Part shown: piece after piece, positions 35,924-44,298 of the stretch | Layout: each line of letters starts with the position of its first letter | Numbering within the stretch: the first letter of the stretch is position 1 | DNA from: Hahellaceae bacterium | GTDB lineage: Bacteria > Pseudomonadota > Gammaproteobacteria > Pseudomonadales > Oleiphilaceae | Assembly (NCBI GenBank): GCA_024234505.1 | Contig: JACKOD010000005.1 | Span: forward strand, 310,001 to 374,000 | Direction: 5' to 3' | DNA: 64,000 bases | Position numbers and translations under genes: made by a program | Notes under the pieces: generated by a model | Told to the model about the DNA's origin: nothing | The model's database searches: none | Seen by the model: the letters and a program-made list of their open reading frames with translations, nothing else

Positions 35924-36649
35924 CTAAAGACGAAATTCGTTACCCAGATATATTTCTTTAACTCGTTGACTGGAAAGTACTTCCTGAGCCGTACCTTCGG
36001 CAATAATGTGTCCATCACCCACAATATAGGCTTTCTCACAAATATCAAGCGTTTCCCTTACATTATGGTCGGTGATCAGTACGCCTATACCTTTGTTTTT
36101 GAGGTGAGTAATGATCTGCTTGATATCGCTCACCGAAATGGGGTCGACGCCGGCAAATGGTTCATCGAGAAGAATAAAGTCGGGTTCTGTCGCCAGTGCT
36201 CTTGCGATTTCCACTCGTCTGCGTTCGCCACCTGACAAGCTCATTCCCAGGCTTTCGCGGATATGGGTGATATGGAATTCCTGAAGCAGGCTTTCCATTT
36301 TTTCAATCCGACTCTTTTTGTTGAGATCCTTTCTGGTTTCGAGAATCGCCATCAGGTTGTCCTGAACTGACAGTTTACGAAAAACAGAGGCTTCCTGAGG
36401 CAAATAGCCTATCCCTTGTCTGGCTCTGCCGTGCATGGGCAGGTGGGTTATCGCCTTATTATCTATTAGTACCTGACCCTTATCCGCTTCAACCAGCCCT
36501 ACAATCATATAAAAACAAGTTGTTTTTCCCGCGCCGTTCGGACCAAGCAGGCCCACAATTTCACCGCTGTGAATTTCCAGGGAAACATCTTTAACCACGG
36601 CTCGTTTTTTATAGCTTTTCGCGAGGTTTTTTGCGCAAAGTGTTTTCAT
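35924..36649 (-). CDS. lptB: LPS export ABC ATPase LptB
   Basis: The cytoplasmic ATPase that powers LPS extraction by LptFG. 241 residues. Walker A is GPNGAGKTT, the Q-loop lies near GYLPQEAS, the signature is LSGGERRR, Walker B is FILLDEPFAGVDP, and the switch His is in ITDHNVRE. It overlaps lptA by 4 bases, so the two are translationally coupled. LptF and LptG are not in the window, as in other gammaproteobacteria. Confidence 0.97.
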   Translation of the reverse strand: MKTLCAKNLAKSYKKRAVVKDVSLEIHSGEIVGLLGPNGAGKTTCFYMIVGLVEADKGQVLIDNKAITHLPMHGRARQGIGYLPQEASVFRKLSVQDNLMAILETRKDLNKKSRIEKMESLLQEFHITHIRESLGMSLSGGERRRVEIARALATEPDFILLDEPFAGVDPISVSDIKQIITHLKNKGIGVLITDHNVRETLDICEKAYIVGDGHIIAEGTAQEVLSSQRVKEIYLGNEFRL

Positions 36650-37176
36650 TGGGCGGGCGACTTATTGGTTGATTCTGTTTTCGGGGTAGGGTTAAAAATA
36701 ATATCTACGCGCTCTTTACTGGCTTTATTGCCGCTTGCTTTGGCTATGCGTTTCTGTGTGTCATATTCAATGACATCGCCGGTAATGGAGTTGTTTTTCT
36801 GAACAAAGCGCGCATTTTGCTCAAGCTTCAATGTGTCACTATCTTTTGAATAGGTAATCACTTTGCCATAAGCATGAATTTCAGGGTTGGTTTCGTCTGC
36901 AGGTTGAGAAAACTGGGCCGGATCGCCAAAGGCTTCAATTTTATTCAAAGCGCCGTTGCTGCGATAAATAATCACTTTTTCCGCTTTCAGCATGGAACCG
37001 TTTTGGGTGACAATAACGTCGCCTTTGTAGATTGCAAAGTCTTTTTCAGCATTAAGCTCGGCGGTGTCCGACTGTATGCGAATAGGCGCGTCGCTTTGCG
37101 ATGTCAAGGCAAGAACCTGTGAACTTGCATGGGTGAATAACAAAAAGGCAATTGCCCGAATGTAGCTATTGTTCAT
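36646..37176 (-). CDS. lptA: LPS transport periplasmic protein LptA
   Basis: A periplasmic OstA-like protein that polymerises into the LPS bridge between membranes. 176 residues with a signal peptide (about 1-24, cleavage after LA). The beta-jellyroll strands include IRIQSDTAELNAEKDFAIYKG and ITGDVIEYDTQKRIAKASG. It overlaps lptC upstream (4 bases) and lptB downstream (4 bases). Confidence 0.95.
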   Translation of the reverse strand: MNNSYIRAIAFLLFTHASSQVLALTSQSDAPIRIQSDTAELNAEKDFAIYKGDVIVTQNGSMLKAEKVIIYRSNGALNKIEAFGDPAQFSQPADETNPEIHAYGKVITYSKDSDTLKLEQNARFVQKNNSITGDVIEYDTQKRIAKASGNKASKERVDIIFNPTPKTESTNKSPAQ

Positions 37177-37781
37177 GGCTGTTCCGTGATAGTTGTGGGT
37201 GCAGTCTGGCTTTTTTGCGGAAAGTAAACGCCTTCTACGCGCGAATTCAGCAATACTTTCTTCTCGTTGATCCAGGCCTGCATGCCTGTGCCTTTGAGTT
37301 GGCTTTCGGGTGTAACGAAGCTCACTTCTTCATCGCTTGTAAGGTATTTTTGATTCTTGTCAATGCTGAGAGCCTGGGTTGTCATCGTCAAATCTATGGT
37401 TGTCGAGGCGTATCGGTCAACCTTAACATCATCTTTGAGCTCCATAAATTCTTTTGCTGTGTTGTAGCGTCCTGAGTGGGCAGTCATATGCCAGGGCGTT
37501 CCCGCATCGTCGAGCATTAAAAGATCAGGATTGCTGAATATAACCCGGTCATATTGGCTATATTGTTGTGCCTCGCTACTGACCAGGGTCACATTCGGCT
37601 TACCATTCAAACCAAATTCAATAAAGTGTGCGCCGGTTATAAAAGAATCTGCTTCGGTTTCCGCGTTGATATCGGTATCGGCCGACGACTCGTTGTCGCT
37701 CTCTTTAAAAAACAACCATACGAGTGCACTTGCAATGAGAAAAATCAAAGCAAATTTTTTAATGTTTTCGGCGGTTAACAC
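37173..37781 (-). CDS. lptC: LPS export protein LptC
   Basis: A bitopic inner-membrane protein passing LPS from LptB2FG to LptA. 202 residues: one membrane helix (about 8-25, FALIFLIASALVWLFF), an acidic linker (SDNESSADTDINAE) and an OstA-like periplasmic domain with SGRYNTAKEFMELKDDV. It starts immediately after the kdsC stop and overlaps lptA by 4 bases. Confidence 0.94.
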   Translation of the reverse strand: MLTAENIKKFALIFLIASALVWLFFKESDNESSADTDINAETEADSFITGAHFIEFGLNGKPNVTLVSSEAQQYSQYDRVIFSNPDLLMLDDAGTPWHMTAHSGRYNTAKEFMELKDDVKVDRYASTTIDLTMTTQALSIDKNQKYLTSDEEVSFVTPESQLKGTGMQAWINEKKVLLNSRVEGVYFPQKSQTAPTTITEQP

Positions 37782-38348
37782 TTACTTTCCTACATTGAGA
37801 TAGTTCTGGTGTACGGCATGGAGTGTTTCCTGGCATGCCATGAGTAACTCACATACTTCTCTGACGGCCCCCGCACCACCAGATTTTTCAGTGCACCAGG
37901 CCGCATGCGCTTTGACAAAGTCATCGCCACTGGCCACGGTAATACCGAGGCCAACACTACAAATAGCGCTTAAATCGGGAAGGTCGTCTCCAATATAGGC
38001 GACCTGATCCAGCGTCAGGTTAAGATTGCTGAGCAATTCCTGCAGTGCGACCAGTTTATCCTCTCTGCCTTGAGTCAGGTGGACTATGCCCAGATCTCGC
38101 GCGCGACGGGCAACCAATGCCGATGTTCTTCCAGTAATGATTGCGACTTCAACGCCGGTGGAGCGCAGTAGCTTCAGGCCGAGTCCGTCGGTGATGTCGA
38201 AGGATTTCAACTCATCGCCTTCAGAGCTGAAATAAAGCTTGCCGTCAGTGAGTACACCATCGACGTCCAGTACAAGAATTTTAATTTGACGCGCTTTGTG
38301 GCGAATGGCCTCTGGAATAAAGTGGGGTGACACGCCGCGATGAGGCAT
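37782..38348 (-). CDS. kdsC: 3-deoxy-D-manno-octulosonate 8-phosphate phosphatase
   Basis: A HAD-superfamily phosphatase releasing Kdo from Kdo-8-phosphate for LPS inner core synthesis. 188 residues. HAD motif I is LDVDGVLTDG, motif II is IITGRTS, and motif IV is IGDDLPDLSAI. No cap domain, as expected for the tetrameric C0 type. It lies 24 bases downstream of kdsD and abuts lptC. Confidence 0.96.
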   Translation of the reverse strand: MPHRGVSPHFIPEAIRHKARQIKILVLDVDGVLTDGKLYFSSEGDELKSFDITDGLGLKLLRSTGVEVAIITGRTSALVARRARDLGIVHLTQGREDKLVALQELLSNLNLTLDQVAYIGDDLPDLSAICSVGLGITVASGDDFVKAHAAWCTEKSGGAGAVREVCELLMACQETLHAVHQNYLNVGK

Positions 38349-38372
38349 ATTAGTAATCCTGATTATTAGTTC

Positions 38373-39347
38373 TTAGAGTACACCTGCCCGAAGCAGGTCA
38401 TGCATATTGATGGCGCCGACGATGTTCAGGTCTTTATCTGTCACGATCAATCCGTTGATTTTATAGTCCTCCATGACGGCCAGGGCTTCTGCTGCGAGGA
38501 CGTCTGCACGGATGGTTTTACAATGCCGCGTCATCACGTTATCAATCAACAGTTCGCGAATATCACACCCTTTGTCAATGGTCCGGCGCAAGTCTCCGTC
38601 TGTAAACAATCCCGCGAGTTTACCCTCTGCATCGGCGACAGCGGTCATTCCCAGTCCTTTTTGGGATACTTCGAGTAGCGCCGTGCCCAGTGGTGTTCCC
38701 AAAGGAACTACCGGGGTTCTTTCTCCCGCATGCATAATGTCCGATACTTTCAGTAATAGTCGTCTGCCTAGTGCGCCACCCGGATGTGAAAACGCAAAGT
38801 CTTCTGCGCTGAAACCTTTGGCTTCGAGCAGTGCAACCGCCAGCGCGTCGCCCATAACCAAAGTGACGGTAGTGGAGGTGGTCGGTGCCAGACCCAGAGG
38901 ACAGGCTTCCTGGCTCACGCTGACATCCAGATTGGCATCGGCCTCCTGTGCCAATACGGAATCTGATTTGCCTGTCATGCTAATCAGTCGTGCCCCCATT
39001 CTCTTTATCAGAGGCAGTATGGTGACTACTTCACTGGTGTTACCCGAATTGGATATGGCCAGAACAACATCTTTGCCCGTAATCATGCCCAGGTCGCCAT
39101 GGCTGGCTTCGCCCGGGTGTACAAAAAAAGACGGGGTTCCAGTGCTTGCCAGGGTTGCGGCTATTTTATTGCCAATATGGCCGGATTTTCCCATGCCAGT
39201 GACGACAACCCGGCCTTCGCAGGCCAGGATGATTTCACAGGCGCGCGTAAATTGTTCATCAATTCGGGGTATCAGCGCATTGACTCCATCTCGTTCAATT
39301 TCGATGGCGTGTTGTGCGGATTTGATCAGGTTTTTCATATCTGCCAT
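38373..39347 (-). CDS. kdsD: D-arabinose-5-phosphate isomerase KdsD
   Basis: Makes arabinose-5-phosphate from ribulose-5-phosphate, the first committed step of Kdo synthesis. 324 residues. An N-terminal SIS domain (about 30-180) holds GMGKSGHIGNKIA, the catalytic-region His in HPGEASHGDLG, and SNSGNTSE. HPGGALGRRLLL links to two CBS domains (about 205-324). It precedes kdsC and follows the antiporter yrbG. Confidence 0.96.
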   Translation of the reverse strand: MADMKNLIKSAQHAIEIERDGVNALIPRIDEQFTRACEIILACEGRVVVTGMGKSGHIGNKIAATLASTGTPSFFVHPGEASHGDLGMITGKDVVLAISNSGNTSEVVTILPLIKRMGARLISMTGKSDSVLAQEADANLDVSVSQEACPLGLAPTTSTTVTLVMGDALAVALLEAKGFSAEDFAFSHPGGALGRRLLLKVSDIMHAGERTPVVPLGTPLGTALLEVSQKGLGMTAVADAEGKLAGLFTDGDLRRTIDKGCDIRELLIDNVMTRHCKTIRADVLAAEALAVMEDYKINGLIVTDKDLNIVGAINMHDLLRAGVL

Positions 39348-39400
39348 GGCGTTACCGGTGATGTCCTGAGTGAGTTTTTAGGCGAGGCAAAGGTTGTCAC

Positions 39401-40357
39401 TTATCCTGAATGATTACTGAGAAATAATCCGAACAAATAGATTCCGTAGACGGACACAAAGCTGACTCCTGTGACGCGTCCGATGTTCCCCTTTTGGCGC
39501 ATTATATAGGCTAGCGTAGCAAGGGCAAAGGTAATGGCAAGCATTACCGGATAGTCTCGGTACAATACATCGTGGCTAATCATTGGTTGACTGATGAATG
39601 CGGGCATGGCCATAACGGCCAGCAAATTGAATAGATTGCTGCCGATAACATTGCCTAGCGCGATGTCATGATGTCCTTTTAAGGCACTGACAACCGATGC
39701 GGCCAGTTCGGGTAGACTGGTTCCGATGGCAACGATGGTCAATCCGATAATCAGCTCGCTGACGCCGAGCGTGCGTGCGATTTCAGTTGCACTCCATACA
39801 AGCAGTTTTGAGCTGGCGAGCAGAATAAGCAGGCTGCCGACAAGGAATAGAATAGCCTTGCCCGTTTTCATTTCCGGAATTTCGGCTACTTCTTCATCCA
39901 GTTCATGGGTATCTATATGGTTGCGGGACAAGATAAAAAGTGATCCTGCCAACATTGCTATCAGTAGGATGCCGTCAAGGTGGCTGAGTGAGCCGTCCAG
40001 GAGTAAAAAGCAAGCCAGTATGGAAGTGCATACGAGCACGGGGAGCTCGCGCCTGAGCACAATCGGGCGAATCGGAATGGCTGAAATAATGGCAGTCACA
40101 CCAAGAACCAGACCAATATTGGCGATATTGGAACCAATAGCGTTACCTATGGCAAGATCGCTGGCGCCCGAAAAAGCCGCCGTGGCTGACACAATCATCT
40201 CTGGCGCGGAGGTTCCAAAGGCCACTACAGTCAGGCCTATCAGCATGGGAGTCATTCCCAGGTTTCTTGCTGTTGCGACTGAACTGTTCACAAAGTGGTC
40301 TGCACTCCATACAAGTAAGGCGAGTCCTGCAATCAGCGCGAGAGAAAATAAGAGCAT
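39401..40357 (-). CDS. yrbG: Calcium/sodium antiporter (YrbG family)
   Basis: An inner-membrane cation exchanger of the CaCA superfamily. 318 residues with about ten membrane helices in two inverted halves, each with an alpha repeat: AFGTSAPEMIVSA (about 47-59) and AIGTSLPELAASV (second half). The Glu in each repeat coordinates the ions. It heads the kdsD-kdsC-lptCAB run and is divergent from mlaF. The exact ion specificity is inferred from the family. Confidence 0.94.
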   Translation of the reverse strand: MLLFSLALIAGLALLVWSADHFVNSSVATARNLGMTPMLIGLTVVAFGTSAPEMIVSATAAFSGASDLAIGNAIGSNIANIGLVLGVTAIISAIPIRPIVLRRELPVLVCTSILACFLLLDGSLSHLDGILLIAMLAGSLFILSRNHIDTHELDEEVAEIPEMKTGKAILFLVGSLLILLASSKLLVWSATEIARTLGVSELIIGLTIVAIGTSLPELAASVVSALKGHHDIALGNVIGSNLFNLLAVMAMPAFISQPMISHDVLYRDYPVMLAITFALATLAYIMRQKGNIGRVTGVSFVSVYGIYLFGLFLSNHSG

Positions 40358-40743
40358 TGAATATTTAGTTCCTGGAAAGTGTGTTCATAATTAAACCGGG
40401 TGCTGTATGCTATCAGAACGAATCAAAATGCTGAATTGATTTAAATAATTCTCATTAGTAGGAGCCATGACACGCCGCGATTTATTAAAATTTGCGTAAT
40501 GTCGTGTATTGATCGAGATAGGTGCGACGCTTTCTCTGGCGCGCTTTTTTTATTCGCTGCTGCAAATCGCTGTTGGTTATGCTTATATATGGCGGTAAAG
40601 TGGTACGTCTAAATGAGCGCTACGCGAGAAATTCCTGCTACTATCTGCTACCAATTACTAGATGGTCAATTTTAGGTGTCTCATTCAGTTAGAGGCATAT
40701 TTAGTAGTATGCGGAACAATAAAATAAAACACGGAAGACTCCC
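40358..40743. other. Divergent intergenic region yrbG / mlaF with a tiny twin-arginine frame
   Basis: 386 AT-rich bases holding the promoters of both operons. The only coding-like object is a 10-codon frame at 40467-40499 reading MTRRDLLKFA then stop, preceded by AGGAG only two bases before the ATG. A T-rich stretch with GCGCGC before seven T occurs near 40540-40555 but its stem is weak. No clear -35/-10 pair could be assigned. Confidence 0.5.
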
Positions 40744-41562
40744 TTGTTAGAATCCTCAGAGAACTATATCCAGATTACCGGGATGACGTTTGCCCGTGGT
40801 GATCGGTTAATTTTTGATAACGTCACAATCAATATCCCCAAGGGCAAGGTGACGGCCATCATGGGCCCGAGTGGTACAGGAAAAACCACTTTGTTGCGCT
40901 TGATTGGCGGCCAATTAAAGCCGGATAGCGGGGAAATTCTGGTAGCTGGTCAGAATATAGCGAAGCTTAGTCGTCAGGAGTTGTTTGTCGCTCGCGAGCG
41001 CATGGGGATGCTGTTTCAGAGCGGTGCGCTTTTCTCGGACCTGTCAGTCTATGAAAATGTCGCCTTTCCTTTGCGGGTTCATACCAGCCTGCCGGAAGAC
41101 ATGATTCGAGATATTGTGTTAATGAAACTTAATGCTGTCGGGTTGCGTGGCGCGCGACACCTGATGCCATCAGAGTTGTCCGGAGGTATGACCCGGCGAG
41201 TCGCATTGGCGCGTTCGATTGTTCTGGATCCGGAATTGATGATGTATGACGAGCCATTTGCAGGACAGGATCCCATTGCAATGGGAATGCTGGTTAAATT
41301 AATCCGGTCTTTGAATACCTCGTTGGGTATCACGAGTGTTCTGGTATCGCATGATGTTGGTGAGTCGATGAGCATCAGTGATTACGTTGTGTTGATCGCC
41401 GATGGTCGGGTAATTGGTCAAGGGACGCCGAAGGCACTCTTAGAACAGAGCTCCCCATTAGTAACCCAGTTCCTGAACGGGCTCCCGGATGGGCCTGTTC
41501 CGTTCCATTTTCCCGCAGAAGATTTGGCTTCGGATATGTTGCAAGGGGGAACTCGTGTTTGA
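40744..41562 (+). CDS. mlaF: Phospholipid ABC transporter ATPase MlaF
   Basis: The ATPase of the Mla system maintaining outer-membrane lipid asymmetry. 272 residues from TTG 40744, with GGAAG at 40733-40737 upstream. Walker A is GPSGTGKTT, the Q-loop is GMLFQSGALF, the signature is ELSGGMTRRVALAR, and Walker B is LMMYDEPFAGQDP. The C-terminal tail extends beyond the fold and in E. coli contacts MlaB. It overlaps mlaE by 8 bases. Confidence 0.97.
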   Translation: MLESSENYIQITGMTFARGDRLIFDNVTINIPKGKVTAIMGPSGTGKTTLLRLIGGQLKPDSGEILVAGQNIAKLSRQELFVARERMGMLFQSGALFSDLSVYENVAFPLRVHTSLPEDMIRDIVLMKLNAVGLRGARHLMPSELSGGMTRRVALARSIVLDPELMMYDEPFAGQDPIAMGMLVKLIRSLNTSLGITSVLVSHDVGESMSISDYVVLIADGRVIGQGTPKALLEQSSPLVTQFLNGLPDGPVPFHFPAEDLASDMLQGGTRV

Positions 41563-42334
41563 TTGGATTTCCCAATGGGGTCGCTCAGGTCTGGATGCGA
41601 TTTCAGTTATAGGGCGCTCAGGAATCTTTTTGTTCAGGTCCCTCCTGGGTCGGCCTGCAACAGGTTTTTTCGGGCTCTTAATTAAGCAGCTTTACTCTGT
41701 GGGGGTGTTGTCGCTGCTCATCATTATCGTTTCCGGGTTGTTTATCGGGATGGTCTTGGGGCTGCAAGGGTACAATATTCTGGTGGACTATGGTTCCGAG
41801 CAAGCCATTGGTCAAATGGTGGCATTAACCTTGGTGCGCGAACTGGGGCCCGTAGTGACTGCGTTACTATTTGCCGGACGAGCCGGATCTGCACTGACTG
41901 CAGAAATTGGTTTAATGAAGGCGACCGAACAGCTATCCAGCATGGAAATGATTGGTGTCGATCCGTTACGACGAGTTGTTGCGCCGCGGTTGGTTGCAGG
42001 CTTTATTTCCATGCCCTTGCTGGCCATGATTTTCAGTGTCGTGGGCGTTTGGGGGGGGCTGCTGGTAGGGGTGGATTGGCTCGGGGTATATGATGGTTCA
42101 TTCTGGGCTAACATGCAGCAGTCGGTCGATTTCAGAGAAGATGTGCTGAACGGAATTATTAAAAGTTGTGTTTTTGGCTTTGTTTGTACCTGGATTGCAG
42201 TGTTTCAAGGTTACGACTCGGCGCCAACTTCTGAAGGGATAAGCATTGCGACAACGAAAACGGTGGTGTATTCGTCGCTGGCAGTATTGGGGTTGGACTT
42301 TATTTTGACTGCGGTCATGTTCGGTAACCTGTAA
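41555..42334 (+). CDS. mlaE: Phospholipid ABC transporter permease MlaE
   Basis: The inner-membrane permease of Mla, 259 residues from GTG 41555 (AAGGGGG lies just upstream at 41543-41549), against 260 in E. coli. Five to six membrane helices; the conserved LVRELGPVVTALLFAGRAG block and AEIGLMKATEQ form the coupling region for MlaF. The start overlaps the mlaF stop, indicating coupling. Confidence 0.96.
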   Translation: MFDWISQWGRSGLDAISVIGRSGIFLFRSLLGRPATGFFGLLIKQLYSVGVLSLLIIIVSGLFIGMVLGLQGYNILVDYGSEQAIGQMVALTLVRELGPVVTALLFAGRAGSALTAEIGLMKATEQLSSMEMIGVDPLRRVVAPRLVAGFISMPLLAMIFSVVGVWGGLLVGVDWLGVYDGSFWANMQQSVDFREDVLNGIIKSCVFGFVCTWIAVFQGYDSAPTSEGISIATTKTVVYSSLAVLGLDFILTAVMFGNL

Positions 42335-42359
42335 AATAAAAGGTCTTTAAGGGGTTGTC

Positions 42360-42818
42360 ATGCGTACAAGGTTGGTTGAGTTTTCAGTCGGTGGATTTAT
42401 GGTGGCGGGATTCGCTGCGCTGGTTATGTTGGCGTTTCAGGTCAGTGGGTTGACGTTGAAGTCAGCGGAGGATGTGTACCACGTGTATGCCCAGTTTGAT
42501 GATCTTGGCGGGTTATCGGTACGCGGAAAGGTTTCTGTGGCAGGTGTCACCGTTGGAAAGATCAGTGATATCAGGCTAGATAGCAAGTCGTATAATGCGC
42601 TGGTTGAAATGGAAATTTATCGTAGCGTCAATGAACTGCCAAAAGATAGCATCGCGTCAATTCAAACGGCGGGATTGTTGGGGGAGAAATATATTTCAAT
42701 TAGCCCGGGGGCTGAAGAGGAATTTTTGAAAGAAGGCGATACGCTATTTGATACGCAGTCGGCATTGAATATAGAAAAGCTGATCAGCAATTTTGCATCC
42801 AGCAAACTTGGGCAGTAA
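42360..42818 (+). CDS. mlaD: Mla substrate-binding MCE protein MlaD
   Basis: An inner-membrane-anchored MCE protein forming a hexameric lipid ring on MlaE. 152 residues: one N-terminal helix (about 9-28) and one MCE domain (about 38-117, with YHVYAQFDDLGGLSVRGKV and GLLGEKYISISPG). The short C-terminal helix enters the pore in known structures. Confidence 0.96.
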   Translation: MRTRLVEFSVGGFMVAGFAALVMLAFQVSGLTLKSAEDVYHVYAQFDDLGGLSVRGKVSVAGVTVGKISDIRLDSKSYNALVEMEIYRSVNELPKDSIASIQTAGLLGEKYISISPGAEEEFLKEGDTLFDTQSALNIEKLISNFASSKLGQ

Positions 42819-42867
42819 CAGGTTTTCACGACAATCAGGCGAATGATTTCAGTGGAGTTAAAGGTAG

Positions 42868-43563
42868 ATGACTAGCAAGTTTATGTTTATTCGGTCTGCG
42901 GTTACGACCTTGTTCGTGATTTTTGTGCTGCTGACGGAAATGGTTTCAGTTGCTCATGCCAGTTCTGACAACGAAGCAGCATTGCTCAAAGGTTATATCG
43001 AGAAGAATACCAGCTTCCTGGTGGCACGTTTGAACGAGGAGCGTGGGGGGTATGCGGCGAATCCCGAGCATTTCTATAATGAAATGGATAAGGCGCTAAA
43101 TGAAGTGGTTGATTTTAGACGTATTGCAGCAAAGGTGATGGGCAAATATGCGCGTCAGGCCAGTAAAGAACAGCGTTCCACTTTTCTTGATGCTTTCAAA
43201 CGAAGCCTTTATGTGGCCTATTCGCGAGCATTGGTGGATAGTGGCGAGTTTTCGATTTCGGTATTAGGTGCTGAGATTAATCCTCGAAGTGATGATCGCG
43301 CCAGTGTCGAGCTGGAAGTAACAACCGCCAGCGGAAATCGCTATCCCGTTGTTTATTCGATGTATCGCAAGGATGGGCTGCCTTGGTTAATCGAAAATGT
43401 CATCGTGCAGGGAGTTAATATTGGCCTGGTTTTTCGCGACCGGTTTGAGCAGGAAGTTCGTACCAATAAAGGGGATTTAAATAAAGTGATCTCTGGATGG
43501 TCGAGTCAGCTCGATAACGTGGATCAGTTGAAAACCACTCAAAAATCGGAGGATGTTGAGTGA
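42868..43563 (+). CDS. mlaC: Periplasmic phospholipid-binding protein MlaC
   Basis: A soluble carrier shuttling phospholipids between the outer-membrane MlaA complex and MlaFEDB. 231 residues with a signal peptide cleaved near VAHA-SS (about 31). The Tol-Tol_Ttg2 domain features MGKYARQASKEQRSTFLDAFKRSL and PWLIENVIVQGVNIGLVFRDRF. Its TGA overlaps the mlaB GTG (GTGA). MlaA is not in the window. Confidence 0.95.
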   Translation: MTSKFMFIRSAVTTLFVIFVLLTEMVSVAHASSDNEAALLKGYIEKNTSFLVARLNEERGGYAANPEHFYNEMDKALNEVVDFRRIAAKVMGKYARQASKEQRSTFLDAFKRSLYVAYSRALVDSGEFSISVLGAEINPRSDDRASVELEVTTASGNRYPVVYSMYRKDGLPWLIENVIVQGVNIGLVFRDRFEQEVRTNKGDLNKVISGWSSQLDNVDQLKTTQKSEDVE

Positions 43564-43889
43564 TTTCTGTTGAATCAGGAGGCGCGAAAGGTGAGTGGGA
43601 GCTCGAATCTGGTCGCTTGAGGCTATCTGGTATTTTGGATGACAACAATATTTTAGGTATTCGTCAGTGGGGCGAGCGTCAGATAAAAGCCGGGGTTGCC
43701 GAGGGGATGAGCGGATTGATTATTGATCTTGCTGAATTGGAGTCGGCACAAAGCCAGGTGTTATCTTTGCTGTTGTGCTGGATTAGATCTGCGAACGGCA
43801 AGGGCTCGGATGTGAAGATAGAAAATGCACCACTTAAACTTCAGGAAGTTGCCCGGGTTTCCGGGTTGGATGCCTTCTTGCTTTTGTAA
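43560..43889 (+). CDS. mlaB: STAS-domain protein MlaB
   Basis: A cytoplasmic subunit that stabilises and activates MlaF. 109 residues from GTG 43560. The STAS fold is suggested by GLIIDLAELESAQSQVLSLLLCWI, where a Ser sits in the usual phospho-site region, and the closing VSGLDAFLLL. Translationally coupled to mlaC; last gene of mlaFEDCB. Confidence 0.9.
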   Translation: MISVESGGAKGEWELESGRLRLSGILDDNNILGIRQWGERQIKAGVAEGMSGLIIDLAELESAQSQVLSLLLCWIRSANGKGSDVKIENAPLKLQEVARVSGLDAFLLL

Positions 43890-43973
43890 CCTTCCGGCAT
43901 TTGTTAATATTCTCGCTTTGCATTTTCTGTCTCTGACAGAGTGCGTTCTTCAGACCGAAATGAGTAAAGTTTT

Positions 43974-44216
43974 ATGCAGGCTCACGAGATTGAAAGTATT
44001 ATTTCTGAAAGACTGGAAGGCAGTGAAGTTCATGCCCAAAGTGATGGCCGCCATGCACAGGCTGTGGTTATCTGCGAGCAGTTTGCCGGATTGAGTCCAG
44101 TTAAAAGACAACAAATGGTTTATGCCTGCGTGAATGAATATCTGCTGAATGATACGCTGCATGCGCTTTCATTGAAAACCTATACACCGGAACAGTGGAA
44201 AGCACTGAATTCATAG
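43974..44216 (+). CDS. ibaG: BolA-family protein IbaG
   Basis: An 80-residue BolA-like protein (formerly YrbA) that partners monothiol glutaredoxins and is tied to acid and envelope stress. ESIISERLEGSEVHAQSDG and LSPVKRQQMVYACVNEYL are the family blocks, with the HALSLKTYTPEQW ending. The conserved location between mlaB and murA supports the name. Confidence 0.92.
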   Translation: MQAHEIESIISERLEGSEVHAQSDGRHAQAVVICEQFAGLSPVKRQQMVYACVNEYLLNDTLHALSLKTYTPEQWKALNS

Positions 44217-44298
44217 GTGATCAGGTTGGGCCAATCATACCGTCAGCAATAAGCTGGTGGATAATATTCGTGTTTTCCAGACTTGTTGAGATTCGATT

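Noticed and set aside
38473..39369. 298-residue frame antisense to kdsD
   Set aside because: Low-complexity Ser/Ala/Pro-rich translation mirroring kdsD codons; no domain.
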